A stretch of DNA of 32,495 nucleotides from Actinomycetes bacterium (GCA_021793835.1 JAJYRZ010000006.1:1-32495); one strand, 5' to 3'. Numbered from the stretch's first letter, positions 8,213-18,478 are shown. Numbers and translations are program-made. The notes: generated by a model not told the origin, from the letters alone.

Positions 8213-9397
8213 TCAGGCGGTGGCGGTGCCGCCGACCGGATCGGCGGTGAGCGTGGTCTGCGCCGAGACCGCGATGCCGTGGGTGGTCAGCGCGTCGATG
8301 ACCGCGCCCGTGCGCTGCTCGTCGTCGGAGGGGCCGAACAGCAGTCGCGCGGACTGCACACCCAGGTCCGCCAGGATGCGGGCGGCGACCGGCAGATCGT
8401 CGGCCGACGGGTGCCGCAGGTAGACCAGCACCCCGCGCTCGGCGTGATCGATCTCCTCGAGCCCGGCACCCAGATCACGGCCGCACCCGCACTGCAGGGA
8501 CCGGAAGGTGTCGCCCTCGGCGCACTCGGAGTGGATGCGCACCGGCACCTCGGTGCCGGCCGGATCCCCGGAGACCAGGGCCACGTGCTCGGCCCCGCCG
8601 ACCACGGCGGTGTAGCCGTGGGCGCGGAACACCCCGTGCGAGGTGGGCACGCGGGCGGCCGGGCCGCGCTCGACCAGGTGGTCGTTGTGCCGGCGCCAGG
8701 CGATCAGGTCGGCGATGGTGATGATCGCCAGCTCGTGCTCGGCGGCGAAGCGGCGCAGCTCGTCGGTGCGCGCCATCACCAGCGGATCGTCCTCGCTGAC
8801 GATCTCGCAGATCACCCCGGCCGGGCGCAGACCGGCCAGCCGGGCAAGGTCGACCGCGGCCTCGGTGTGCCCGTCGCGCTCGAGCACCCCGCCGTCGCGG
8901 GCCCGCAGCGGCACCACATGCCCGGGGCGGGTGAAGTCGGCGGGGCGGGTGCGCGGATCGGCGAGCAGCCGGCAGGTGCGTGCCCGGTCGGCGGCCGAGA
9001 TGCCGGTCGTGCCGCCCTCGCGGGCGTCGACGGTGACGGTGTAGGCGGTGCCGTGCTTGTCCTGGTTCTCGCTCGCCATCGGCGGCAGGCCCAGGCGGTC
9101 GCATTCGGCGCCGGTCAGCGGCGCACACACGAAACCGGAACTGTGCCGGACGAGGAAGGCCATCAGTTCGGGGGTGGCCTTCTCGGCGGCGAAGATCAGA
9201 TCGCCCTCGTTCTCCCGGTCCTCGTCGTCGAGCACCACGACCATGCGTCCGGCCGCGATCTCGGCCAGAGCGGTGTCGATGGAGTCGAAACCCGCGGTGG
9301 GTTCGACGGGCACGGCGGCGACGACCGGGCCGGTGGCCGGCACATCGTCGGCCTCGACCAGCACCGGTCCGACCAGACCCTCATGCGTGGATGTCAT
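8213..9397 (-). CDS. ribBA: bifunctional 3,4-dihydroxy-2-butanone-4-phosphate synthase / GTP cyclohydrolase II
   Basis: '[40 protein letters not shown]' (RibB) and '[21 protein letters not shown]' (RibA zinc site); preceded by an FMN riboswitch. Confidence 0.95.
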   Translation of the reverse strand: MTSTHEGLVGPVLVEADDVPATGPVVAAVPVEPTAGFDSIDTALAEIAAGRMVVVLDDEDRENEGDLIFAAEKATPELMAFLVRHSSGFVCAPLTGAECDRLGLPPMASENQDKHGTAYTVTVDAREGGTTGISAADRARTCRLLADPRTRPADFTRPGHVVPLRARDGGVLERDGHTEAAVDLARLAGLRPAGVICEIVSEDDPLVMARTDELRRFAAEHELAIITIADLIAWRRHNDHLVERGPAARVPTSHGVFRAHGYTAVVGGAEHVALVSGDPAGTEVPVRIHSECAEGDTFRSLQCGCGRDLGAGLEEIDHAERGVLVYLRHPSADDLPVAARILADLGVQSARLLFGPSDDEQRTGAVIDALTTHGIAVSAQTTLTADPVGGTATA

Positions 9398-9478
9398 CTT
9401 CGCCCCACTTCCTCGCGCATTTCAAACGGCGCTCGGGGACGGGCGGCGCGCGGCGGCTTCCGATACCGCAGCGGTGTC

Positions 9479-9629
9479 GTTCTCTTTCATCCGGACTGTG
9501 ACCGTCGGCTCCGGGATCGCACCGGAATCTGCTTGTCCCCTCCGAAAAGTCGGAGGGCGCTCGCGGGCTCATGCGACCCGTAAGGGCCGCCATCACCGCC
9601 GGTGGGGAATCGCACCCCGCCCCGAGAAC
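9479..9629 (-). ncRNA. FMN riboswitch (RFN element) upstream of ribBA
   Basis: Minus strand reads GTTCTCGGGGCGGGGTGCGATTCCCCACCGGCGGT...GAGCCCGCGAGCGCCCTCCGACTTTTCGGAGGGGACAAGCAGATTCCGGTGCGATCCCGGAGCCGACGGTCACAGTCCGGATGAAAGAGAAC, matching the RFN consensus closely. Confidence 0.97.
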
Positions 9630-9733
9630 TTCCTGTCATCGACGGTACCACGCAGTCGGCAGACGACTCCGCCGGCTTCCGGGCGACGGAAACCGGCAGG
9701 TCATCCCCGGCGCTCACGGCCGGGCGGGGCGGA

Positions 9734-10516
9734 TCAGAGGCGCTGCCACTCGAACTTGTTGGCGTAGGCGAAGCGGTAGTAGTCGCCGTGTTTGAACTTC
9801 GCCGCGGCCGGCTCGTCGACCAGCACGGTGACGTGCGGATGCAGCTGGACCACCGAGGCCGGCAGGCTCGCCGACACCGGCCCTTCCACCGCGGCCGCGA
9901 TCGCATCGGCCTTGTGCGCGCCGAAGGCCAGCAGGATCAGATGGCGGGAGTCGAGCACGGTGCCCAGGCCCTGGGTGATGCAGTGCACCGGCACCTCGTC
10001 GAGCGAGGAGAAGAACCGGGCGTTGTCCCGCCGGGTCGATTCGGCGAGCGTCTTGACCCGGGTGCGGCTGGCCAGCGAGGAACCCGGCTCGTTGAAGCCG
10101 ATGTGCCCGTCGGTGCCGATGCCCAGGATCTGCACATCGATCCCGCCCGCATCGGCGATCGCCGCCTCGTACTGCGCGGCCGCGGTCGACAGCCCGTCCA
10201 GCCCGCCCGGCGGCAGCATCACCTGCGCGGGCACCAGGCCCATCGGCTCGATGAACTCCCGGCGCAGCACCTCGGCGTAGCTCTCCGGGTGCCCGTCGGG
10301 CAGCCCGACGTACTCGTCGAGGGCGAACGCCTTGAGGTTCTTGAGCCAGTCCTGCCCGGCCGCCCGACGCACCATCGCGTGATAGGTCGAGGTGGGGGTG
10401 GAGCCGGTGGCCAGCCCCAGCACGGGCTCGGGCTCGTCGATCAGGCGCCGCAGAATCGCTTCGGCGGCCAGTTCCCCGGCGACCTGGTCGTCGGGGACGA
10501 TGACGATCTCGGCCAC
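9734..10516 (-). CDS. nagB: glucosamine-6-phosphate deaminase
   Basis: 'VLGLATGSTPTSTYHAMVRRA', 'FALDEYVGLPDGHPESYAEVLRREFIEPMG', 'GIGTDGHIGFNEPGSSLASRTRVKTL'; GTG start 10516 with TGAGGAG SD. Confidence 0.96.
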   Translation of the reverse strand: MAEIVIVPDDQVAGELAAEAILRRLIDEPEPVLGLATGSTPTSTYHAMVRRAAGQDWLKNLKAFALDEYVGLPDGHPESYAEVLRREFIEPMGLVPAQVMLPPGGLDGLSTAAAQYEAAIADAGGIDVQILGIGTDGHIGFNEPGSSLASRTRVKTLAESTRRDNARFFSSLDEVPVHCITQGLGTVLDSRHLILLAFGAHKADAIAAAVEGPVSASLPASVVQLHPHVTVLVDEPAAAKFKHGDYYRFAYANKFEWQRL

Positions 10517-10625
10517 AACCCGTCTCCTCACATCCGCATCGATCGGGCAGATGGCCCGCTTTCCGCGCTGTCGAGTTTAAGCGGTGCCCGCCCCGAAGCA
10601 CGACAGCGACCCGGCCGGAGACGGT

Positions 10626-12062
10626 CTACTCCTCGGCCGGGGCGGCCTCCTCCTCCTGCTCGAGCACCGGGTCGGTGTCGTGCTCGTCCACCGGTTCGCC
10701 CGGGATCACGGTGCCGCGGATCGACATCCCGGCCGTCTCGCGCAGGAACCGGACCGACACCAGACCGATCAGGCAGGCCGCCATGACATAGACCGCGGGG
10801 AACAGCTCGAACCCGGTCGCATCGATCACCGCGTCGTTGACCAGCGGCGCGGTGCCGCCGAAGATCGCGGTGGAGACGTTGTAGCCGATCGCGAAGCCCG
10901 CGTAGCGCACATGGGTGGGGAACATCGCCGGGAACGTCGCCGAGATCGTGGCCAGCTGCGGCAGATAGAAAAGACCCAGCACCGCGAAGCCCAGCAGCGC
11001 CCAGCCGAAGCCCTGACCCATCAGCCAGTACATCGGCACCGCGAGGACGAACAACCCGATCAACGACCAGCGCCACATCGGTTTCCGTCCCGCGGAGTCC
11101 GACCAGCGGCCGAAGAACGGGATGGCCGCGATCATCGCCAGCTCGCCGAGCAGCAGCACGACCGAGGCGGCCTTGGTCGACAGCCCGAGCGAGGACTTCA
11201 GATACGTCGGCTGATAGGTCAGCAGCGTGTAGTTGACGATGTTGAGCGAGACCACCATCCCGGACATCACCAGGATGGGCCGCCAGTAGTTGACCAGCAG
11301 ATCCTTCAGCCCGCCCAGGATCGACTCCTGGGCCTGGCCGGCGTCGTCGACCTCGGTGAACACCGGGGAGTCCTCGAGCTGCGAACGCAGGAACAGCCCG
11401 ACCGCGCCCAACGGCAGGGCGAGCAGGAACGGGATGCGCCAGCCCCAGTCGTGCATGGACTGCTCGCTCATCAACAGCTGGCACAGCAGCACCACCGCGG
11501 TGCCGCCGGCGAATCCGGCGAGCGTGCCGAACTCCAGGAAGCTGCCGTAGCGCCCGCGCCGGGAGTCGGGGGAGTACTCGGCCATGAACGTGGCCGCCCC
11601 GCCGTATTCGCCGCCGGTGGAGAAGCCCTGCACCACGCGCAGCGCGATCAGCAGGATCGGTGCGGCGATGCCGATGGTGGCGTGCGAGGGGATCAGACCG
11701 ATCAGCGCGGTGGCCACCGACATCAGGATGATCGTGGTGGCCAGCACGGCCTTGCGGCCCAGCCGGTCGCCGATCGGTCCCCAGATGAACCCGCCCAGCG
11801 GACGGAGCACGAAGGAGATCGCGAAGCCGAGCATGGTGCCGATCGAGCCGAGATCGCCCGGGAAGAACGCGTCGGTCAGATAGACCGCGGTGGTGGCGTA
11901 GACGCCGTAGTCGAACCACTCTGTGGCGTTGCCGATCGCCGAACCGGAGATCGCCTTGCGCAATACGCTGCGGCCCTCCGCGGTGCGCGAGTCGGGCAGA
12001 GCGGTGTCGCCGGCGGGTTCCGGGGGCTGGGCCGGATCGTCCGCATCGGTGGTCGTGGGCAC
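10626..12062 (-). CDS. MFS transporter, metabolite:H+ symporter (MHS) type
   Basis: 478 aa; 'GNATEWFDYGVYATTAVYL', 'GFIWGPIGDRLGRKAVL', 'RVVQGFSTGGEYGGAATFMAEYSP'; AGGAGG SD, GTG start. Confidence 0.92.
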   Translation of the reverse strand: MPTTTDADDPAQPPEPAGDTALPDSRTAEGRSVLRKAISGSAIGNATEWFDYGVYATTAVYLTDAFFPGDLGSIGTMLGFAISFVLRPLGGFIWGPIGDRLGRKAVLATTIILMSVATALIGLIPSHATIGIAAPILLIALRVVQGFSTGGEYGGAATFMAEYSPDSRRGRYGSFLEFGTLAGFAGGTAVVLLCQLLMSEQSMHDWGWRIPFLLALPLGAVGLFLRSQLEDSPVFTEVDDAGQAQESILGGLKDLLVNYWRPILVMSGMVVSLNIVNYTLLTYQPTYLKSSLGLSTKAASVVLLLGELAMIAAIPFFGRWSDSAGRKPMWRWSLIGLFVLAVPMYWLMGQGFGWALLGFAVLGLFYLPQLATISATFPAMFPTHVRYAGFAIGYNVSTAIFGGTAPLVNDAVIDATGFELFPAVYVMAACLIGLVSVRFLRETAGMSIRGTVIPGEPVDEHDTDPVLEQEEEAAPAEE

Positions 12063-12291
12063 GGGTCCTCCTGGGGCGGGTCGATGTCGATCCGTCCCTC
12101 CCGCTCACCGCGCCGCCGAAGCGCTCGGGCTCAGCCCGCTGACCGCCCCGGCGGGTCACAGCGGGGGTGGGACGAGCCGACCGACCGCGTTGACGCCTGT
12201 TGTGCGAAGAGGTCCCACCCTGCCACGGACCGCTGACGATCGCAGCCCGAATCGGTCGTCACGGGGCCGGCCGGGGCCGCCGGTGCGCCGG

Positions 12292-14337
12292 TCACACCAG
12301 GTCTCGGGGCACCGACAGGTCCCAGCTGTCGGCGAAGACGCGGTGCCGTCCGCGCCCGGGCCGGGTCTGATACGCGTCGATCTGGGCGCTGATCATGAGC
12401 TCGTCGGCGGTGGAGGAGAGCACCGTGGCCGTGGCGACCTCGATGTCGTGATCGTCGAAGGCGATCGTGCGGCGGGTGCGGGTCTCGCCGCGCACCGAGG
12501 TCACGTCGCCGGCGCGGAAGCTGAACCACTCGGTGGTCGCCTTGCCGAGGGTGGTGCCGGTCTCCTCGATCGTCTCGGTTCCGTGGTCGTCGACGATCTC
12601 CAGCCCGGTCACCCCGGTGGCCAGGTCGCGGGTGGTGCGCCAGTGATGCGCGCCGGGATCGACCGGGGTCAGCGCGAGCGGTGCGGCGGCCGCGGGCGGG
12701 TCGAGGGGCCGCAGCGCGGCGTCCTCGGCGTCGCGGCGCGGGCGCACCGGCAGGGTCAGCGCCGAGGTGCCGGTGTACACGGTCACGGTCGCCGGCTCGG
12801 GCGCCGGCCACGCCAGCGGGAAGTAGGAGCTGGAGATCGACAGCCGGACCCGGTGCCCGGCCGGGAAGGCCTGCGCGATGCCGTTGAGCGGCAGCCGCAC
12901 CCGGTACCGCCGCCCCGGCTCGAGCGGGGTCGGATGGGCGTCGGAGTCCCGATGGGTCAGGTTGAGCAGGCCGTAGGTCACCCGCGTGGCCTGCCCGTCG
13001 GGGGCCACGTCCGAGATGCGTGCGGCGACCATCGCCACCGGCCGATCGGCGGACACGTCGAGCTCGAGGTGGGGCAGCCCGAGGATCTGCATCTCCTCGG
13101 CCAGCGGATCGGTCTCGAACACCAGGGCCCCGCCGTCCTCGTCGCGTTGGTCGCCCGGCAGATCGGGGGTGGCGGCGTAGGACGCCCATTTGCCGCCGGA
13201 CATGCCCACGCTCAGCGGCGAATGCACATCGAGCGGTCGCGGATTGACCTCGGCCGGGTCGACGTGTTCGTCCAGGGTGTGCCGGGTCAGGGTGTATCGC
13301 AGCGGTGCGGTGTGCGGGCTCGGCCAGCCCGGTTCGCCCACCCACCGGCCGGGCCGCTCGTCGTAGGACGGGTTCGGCGGCACCGAATCCTGCATCCACG
13401 CGCGCAGCATCGGCTCGTCCATCACCCCGGTGTCCACGCCCTTGAGCCAGTGGTCGAACCAGCGCACCACCTCCTGCAGGAAACCGATCGCCGGGCCCGG
13501 CACCCCCAGGTGCGGGTATTTGTGTCCCCACGGGCCGATCAGGCCCTTGCGCGGCACGTCGAGGTGTTCGAGGAGACGGAAGATCGCGTTGGTGTAGCCG
13601 TCCGCCCAGCCGCCGACCGCGAGCACGGGGCAGTCGACCGCGGCGTAGTCCTCGTTGACCGAGGCACGCTTCCAGTAGTCGTCGCGGTGCTGGTGCGACA
13701 GCCACTTGTGCACCCACAGCCCCGATCCGCGCAGCCGGTCGAGCCACATGTCCTTCCACCGGTCGCCGACGATGCGCGGATCCGGCGGCAGCGAGTTGAA
13801 CGCGAACATCACCGTCGCCTCCGACAGGTTGTCCGACAGCAGACAGCCGCCCATGTAGTGCATGTTGTCCACGTACAGGTCGTCGGTGGCCGAGGCGGAG
13901 ACGATCGCCTTCAGTGCCGGCGGCCGGCGTGCCGCGACGTGCAGGGCGTTGAACCCGCCCCAGGAGATGCCCATCATCCCCACCGATCCGTCGCACCACG
14001 GCTGCGCGGCCAGCCAGTCGATGACCGCGACCGCATCGTCCTGTTCGGTGGGCAGGTACTCGTCTTCGAGCACCCCGTCGGAGTCGCCGCTGCCGCGCAG
14101 GTCCACCCGCACGCAGGCGTAGCCGTGCCCGGCGATGAACGGATGGTTCAGCGCATCGCGCTGCCGGGTGTCCTCCCGCTTGCGGTAGGGCAGGTACTCC
14201 AGCACCGCCGGCACCGGCTCCTGCTCGGCGTCGACCGGCAGCCAGATGCGGGCGGCCAGCCGACATCCGTCGGGCATGGGGATGAAGACGTTCTCGATCT
14301 CGCGGACGTCGCGGGGGAAGTCCGTCACCGTCTGCAC
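12292..14337 (-). CDS. CocE/NonD family hydrolase (peptidase S15 type)
   Basis: 'IPMPDGCRLAARIWLP', 'MMGISWGGFNALHVAARRPPALKAIVS', C-terminal jelly-roll; GTG start at 14337 with AGGAGG SD. Confidence 0.92.
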   Translation of the reverse strand: MQTVTDFPRDVREIENVFIPMPDGCRLAARIWLPVDAEQEPVPAVLEYLPYRKREDTRQRDALNHPFIAGHGYACVRVDLRGSGDSDGVLEDEYLPTEQDDAVAVIDWLAAQPWCDGSVGMMGISWGGFNALHVAARRPPALKAIVSASATDDLYVDNMHYMGGCLLSDNLSEATVMFAFNSLPPDPRIVGDRWKDMWLDRLRGSGLWVHKWLSHQHRDDYWKRASVNEDYAAVDCPVLAVGGWADGYTNAIFRLLEHLDVPRKGLIGPWGHKYPHLGVPGPAIGFLQEVVRWFDHWLKGVDTGVMDEPMLRAWMQDSVPPNPSYDERPGRWVGEPGWPSPHTAPLRYTLTRHTLDEHVDPAEVNPRPLDVHSPLSVGMSGGKWASYAATPDLPGDQRDEDGGALVFETDPLAEEMQILGLPHLELDVSADRPVAMVAARISDVAPDGQATRVTYGLLNLTHRDSDAHPTPLEPGRRYRVRLPLNGIAQAFPAGHRVRLSISSSYFPLAWPAPEPATVTVYTGTSALTLPVRPRRDAEDAALRPLDPPAAAAPLALTPVDPGAHHWRTTRDLATGVTGLEIVDDHGTETIEETGTTLGKATTEWFSFRAGDVTSVRGETRTRRTIAFDDHDIEVATATVLSSTADELMISAQIDAYQTRPGRGRHRVFADSWDLSVPRDLV

Positions 14338-14422
14338 TGTGCGCCTCCTGATCCTGCGGGCCGGTGGGTCCACCGATCGCCCTACCCGCTGCGGAGGGTC
14401 TTCACACCCGGGGCGTGCCCGG

Positions 14423-15703
14423 TCACTCCTGCGTGACGATGAACGGCAGGAGCCGCTGCACCTCGGCGAAGGCGGCGGCCAGGGCGTCGGTGTCGGCCGC
14501 GCCGAGATACGCCTCGCCCAGGACGTAGCGGTAGGGGTCCTGATTCGGCAGCGCGGAGAGCCGGTCGCCGGGCTCGACGACCGCGGTGAAGACGGTCTCG
14601 GGGAACCTCTCGCGCACCCGGTCGAGGTCGGCGGCGGTGGGCACCGCCTGCACCGTCCCGTCCCGGTCGCGGGTGAGGAAGCATTTGGCGGCGGCCCCGA
14701 ACCGGCCCTGCCGCGCGCCGGGGCGGGGCCGGCGCCCCAGGGCGATGTCGATGGCGAACTCGTGGTTCGACGCGCCGTCGACCTTGCTGAACAGGTCGCT
14801 GTGGGACTGGGAGATCCGGGTGTTGACCTCGATCAGCCACAGCGCGTCGGTGTCCGGATCCCACATGAACTCGGCGTTGAAGCAGCCGTCGTCGAAGCCG
14901 ACGTGGCGCACCAGGTCCTCGGTGATCGCGGTCATCCGCTCCTGCACCCGGGACGGAACGGTCGCGGCCGGGTAGTCGATCCGGTCGAAGCTGGGTCCGT
15001 CGTCCTCCCGGTGCATGTCCACCAGGCCGTGGACGAGGAACTCGCCCCGGAACATCGAGCCCTCCGGGGCGGCCTGCACGCCGCTGATGATCTGTTCGGC
15101 CAGGCAGTGGTTGCCGCCGATCCCGGCGACCTCGGCGGGCAGATCGACCATCGCCAGCGCCTCGTCGAAGGCCTCGCCCACCCGTCCGATCTCCGCCCGG
15201 ATCTCGGTGATCGCCGCCTCGAATCCGGCCCGGTCCTCGATCGCGAAGCCGAGCTGGGAGGAGTGCGACTTGATCGGTTTGATCCAGAACGGGAACTCCA
15301 GATCGATCTGGGCGAGCGGATCGTCGGCGAACGGATCGAAGGCCGCGAACCCGGGCACCACGTCGGGTACGCACTGCTGCTGGGCCAGGCGCGACCAGTA
15401 CTTGTGCTCGAAGGTCAGCACACTGGCCAACGACGGTGCGGCGATGCCGCGCTCGGCGGCCAGCACGGGGGCGAGCACGCTGGTGGGGAAGTCCCAGTGC
15501 GCGATGATCGCATCGACCGTGCCGTCGAAGTCGGCGAGTTGGGTGCGGGCCCGGTCGAGCAGTCCGGTCAGGTCGTAGGTGTCGGCCTCGACGAGGGTGT
15601 GCTCGTCGAGCAGGTCGTGGAAGGTCAGGGACCCGGCGAGCGGGACGGTCTCCAGTTCCTTGCGCTGCCAGTCCGTCAGTCCGAGGACGAATACGTTCTG
15701 CAT
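14423..15703 (-). CDS. ATP-grasp domain protein
   Basis: 426 aa; 'FPFWIKPIKSHSSQLGFAI', 'CLAEQIISG', 'GCFNAEFMWDPDTDALWLIEVNTRISQSHSDLF'; start ATG 15703 (ORF track start too long). Confidence 0.85.
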   Translation of the reverse strand: MQNVFVLGLTDWQRKELETVPLAGSLTFHDLLDEHTLVEADTYDLTGLLDRARTQLADFDGTVDAIIAHWDFPTSVLAPVLAAERGIAAPSLASVLTFEHKYWSRLAQQQCVPDVVPGFAAFDPFADDPLAQIDLEFPFWIKPIKSHSSQLGFAIEDRAGFEAAITEIRAEIGRVGEAFDEALAMVDLPAEVAGIGGNHCLAEQIISGVQAAPEGSMFRGEFLVHGLVDMHREDDGPSFDRIDYPAATVPSRVQERMTAITEDLVRHVGFDDGCFNAEFMWDPDTDALWLIEVNTRISQSHSDLFSKVDGASNHEFAIDIALGRRPRPGARQGRFGAAAKCFLTRDRDGTVQAVPTAADLDRVRERFPETVFTAVVEPGDRLSALPNQDPYRYVLGEAYLGAADTDALAAAFAEVQRLLPFIVTQE

Positions 15704-15807
15704 GGCAGGCGGGTGCCCCGGACCGCGGAGCGGAAACCTTTCGCGCGTGGTGACCCGCCGCCCGATCCGGGCCGCGGCGCGCAGGCGGGGCGGGAGGTCG
15801 GCGGCGG

Positions 15808-16254
15808 TCAGCCCAGCCAGGCGGCGACGAAACCGGCGGTGAGCACGGCGGTGCCGCCGATCTCCCCGACGATCAGCGCCCACATGAACGCGTGCGTGCC
15901 GCGCACCGGGTGGGCGAGCTGGTTGTCGGTGTCCTCGAGCATCCCGTGCACGACGTAGCTGGCGATCGCGGCGAGGAAGAAGCCGACGACCACCAGCACC
16001 GCGACGAGGTTCACCGCGGTCGGCCAGGCGCTGAGCTCGACCAGCACCGCCAGCAGCACGGTGGCGAAGGAGTACATCAGTGCCGCCCGGTGGGCGATGT
16101 CGACGTACGGGTGGGCGTGATGTTCGGGCCGGGTGGCCATCTGGTGGTACTTCCACACCCCCAGGGCCAGCGCCCAGAGGAAGGTCAGCGCGGCGAGCAG
16201 GACGGTGATGCGGGTGTCGACGCCCAGGGCGCCGACCAGTTCGGTGGCGGTCAT
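15808..16254 (-). CDS. small integral membrane protein (about 4 TM)
   Basis: 148 aa with four hydrophobic stretches; no named family recognised. Confidence 0.72.
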   Translation of the reverse strand: MTATELVGALGVDTRITVLLAALTFLWALALGVWKYHQMATRPEHHAHPYVDIAHRAALMYSFATVLLAVLVELSAWPTAVNLVAVLVVVGFFLAAIASYVVHGMLEDTDNQLAHPVRGTHAFMWALIVGEIGGTAVLTAGFVAAWLG

Positions 16255-16276
16255 GGCACCGATGATGCCTGCCGGC

Positions 16277-16621
16277 TCAGCCGCGCAGCCGCTCGAGGTC
16301 CTCGAGCGCCTGCGGGGTCACCGGGTCGACGATGTCGGCGTGGGTGTCGTGGCCGCGGGCGAACTTCTTGACGAACGGGCACACCGGCACCACCCGCAGC
16401 CCTGCGTCCCGGGTATCGGTCAGCGCCTGGTCGACCAGCCGGCCGGCCAGGCCGCGGCCGCCGAAGCGCTCGCCGATCTCGGTGTGGAAGAAGATGCGGC
16501 GGCCGTTGTCGTCGTCCCGGTATTCGGTGAAACCGGCGAGCTCCGGGCCCAGGTGGATCTCGTAGCGCAGCGCCTGCGGGGCGTGGGTGACGGTGGGGGA
16601 GGCTTCGGTGTCGTTGCTCAT
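16277..16621 (-). CDS. GNAT-type N-acetyltransferase (small YjdJ-like)
   Basis: 114 aa; 'GRRIFFHTEIGERFGGRGLAGRLVDQALTDTRDAGLRVVPVCPFVKKF'. Confidence 0.88.
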   Translation of the reverse strand: MSNDTEASPTVTHAPQALRYEIHLGPELAGFTEYRDDDNGRRIFFHTEIGERFGGRGLAGRLVDQALTDTRDAGLRVVPVCPFVKKFARGHDTHADIVDPVTPQALEDLERLRG

Positions 16622-16684
16622 GGCCCCATGGTGCCCGCTCGGCGCGTGAGTCGCCGGATTGATCCGTCTTCGGCCGGCGGCCGA

Positions 16685-16700
16685 TGTTTCACGTGGAACA
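16685..16700. promoter_or_regulatory. parS-like centromere site (ParB binding)
   Basis: TGTTTCACGTGGAACA: one mismatch to the palindromic consensus TGTTTCACGTGAAACA; lies in the intergenic gap 16622-16726. Confidence 0.8.
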
Positions 16701-16726
16701 GTCGCCCGACACCGTGGCCGCGCGGC

Positions 16727-18478
16727 TCAGTCCCGGTCGGACGGGTCCAGGGCGGCGACGATGCGTTCGGTCAGCTCCGGGGTCCAGTCCTCGGGCCGGG
16801 TGATCGCCACCCAGGCGTCGAGGTTCTCGCGCGCCGAGTAGTTGTGGCCATGTCCGCGGGGGACGTCACCGGCGGCGACCAGATCGGCGGCGACCTGCCA
16901 CATGGTGATCACCGGCCGCCACACCATCTTCTCCGACACGTCCGGGGCGCGGGATCCGTCCTGCAGCCAGTCGGGGCTGGCGAAGGCCAGGTTCGGGGAG
17001 AAGAAGGTGATCGCGTCGGAGTTGTGCTGCAGGTAGGCGATCCGGGTCGGCCCCCACGGCCCGTCGGGGGTGTCGAAACCGGTGTCCAGGTTCCGGAAGC
17101 GCACCGTGGCCCCGTCGCCGACCACCGGCTGGAAGGGCGGGGACTGCGGATCGCGCTCGTCCATCAGGCGCGAGTGCAGCGGGTTGACGAACGGCGGGCC
17201 GGACATCAGCGCCCCGTCGATGGGGGAGTTGACGATCTCGATGGAGTTGAGCACCGACTCCACCCCGTAGGAGCCCAGCGACAGCCCGTACAGATACAGC
17301 TCCGGCCGCTGGTCTGCGGGCAGATCCGACCAGTAGGTGTGAATCGCGGAGAACACCGCCTGGGAGGTCTCCTGCACCGCCTCCTGGTCGGCGAGCAGGG
17401 AGATCCAGCTCGGCAGATAGGAGTACTGGACGCCGACCACCGCGGTGTCCCCGCCGTGCAGATATTCCAGCGAGTCGATCGCCGGGGCGTCGAGGAAACC
17501 GGTACCGGTGGTCGTGGCCACCACCAGCACCGATCGGTCGAAGGCGCCGGTGCGCCGGAGCTCGTCGAGCACCAGCCGAGCGCGGGCCTCGACGGTGCCG
17601 GCGGACTTCAGGCCCGCGTAGACGCGGATCGGTTCGACCACCTCCGGCCCGCGTACCTCGGCGAGCTCAGCCGTGGTCGGGCCCTGGGCGACGAACCGCC
17701 GGCCCGTGCGCCCCAGATCGTCCCAGTCGGCCAGCGACTCCGGACCGCCCGAGCGCAGCGTGGAGTCGGGCCGGGTCACCCCGGGCTCGGTGGTGGTGTC
17801 GTTGGCGGAGAAGATCGCGTTCGCCCCGGCGAAGAAACCGTCGACCAGCACACCGGAGACCACGGTGGAGGTGGCCACGACGATGACGGCGATGCCGCCG
17901 ACCATCGCCAGTCGCGGGGGCATGATCTTGTTCAGCCAGCGCGCGAGCAGCCGCAGCAGCCAGCCCACCGCCCGGCCCAGCAGCAGCAGGGCCGCCGCCA
18001 CGCCCGCGGCCACCGCCGCGGTGATCACCCAGTGCCAGGGGCTGACCGGATCCATGTCGAACAGCGCGCGCACATCGTTCTGCCAACCGACCTGCCGCCA
18101 GATCGCGGCCACGGTGGTGCCGATCAGGAACAGGGTCACCACGATCCAGGTGACGAGCTCGGGTCGGCGCCGCCGCGGGATCTGCAGATAGCGCCACAGC
18201 CAGGCCGCAGCGACCCCGAGCGCGTAGCCGATCATCAGCGTGATGCCGGACAGGACGCCCTGCACCGGACCGGAGCGCGGCAGCAGCGAGGGATACAGCG
18301 AGTAGGCGAAGAACAGGGCCGCCACCGCGACCCCCGGGGTGGACAGCCGCCACGGGAAGTGCGGCAGCGTGACCCCGCGCGACTGCGGACGGGCCGGGGC
18401 GTCGGCTGCGTCCGAGGCGGCGACCGTGCCGGACTCGTCCGCGGCGGGCTCTTCGCCGGGCGGGACAGGGGTGGTCAT
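16727..18478 (-). CDS. alpha/beta-hydrolase family membrane protein
   Basis: 583 aa; several N-terminal TM segments, C-terminal 'LYLYGLSLGSYGVESVLNS' nucleophile-elbow-like motif; ATG at 18478. Confidence 0.82.
   Translation of the reverse strand: MTTPVPPGEEPAADESGTVAASDAADAPARPQSRGVTLPHFPWRLSTPGVAVAALFFAYSLYPSLLPRSGPVQGVLSGITLMIGYALGVAAAWLWRYLQIPRRRRPELVTWIVVTLFLIGTTVAAIWRQVGWQNDVRALFDMDPVSPWHWVITAAVAAGVAAALLLLGRAVGWLLRLLARWLNKIMPPRLAMVGGIAVIVVATSTVVSGVLVDGFFAGANAIFSANDTTTEPGVTRPDSTLRSGGPESLADWDDLGRTGRRFVAQGPTTAELAEVRGPEVVEPIRVYAGLKSAGTVEARARLVLDELRRTGAFDRSVLVVATTTGTGFLDAPAIDSLEYLHGGDTAVVGVQYSYLPSWISLLADQEAVQETSQAVFSAIHTYWSDLPADQRPELYLYGLSLGSYGVESVLNSIEIVNSPIDGALMSGPPFVNPLHSRLMDERDPQSPPFQPVVGDGATVRFRNLDTGFDTPDGPWGPTRIAYLQHNSDAITFFSPNLAFASPDWLQDGSRAPDVSEKMVWRPVITMWQVAADLVAAGDVPRGHGHNYSARENLDAWVAITRPEDWTPELTERIVAALDPSDRD

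Noticed and set aside
13865-13873. TTGTCCACG resembling a DnaA box
   Set aside because: Single copy with a mismatch, inside the CocE coding region; no cluster.
11923-14436. 837-aa plus-strand ORF opposite the CocE hydrolase
   Set aside because: Antisense shadow ORF typical for high-GC genomes; no domain motif.
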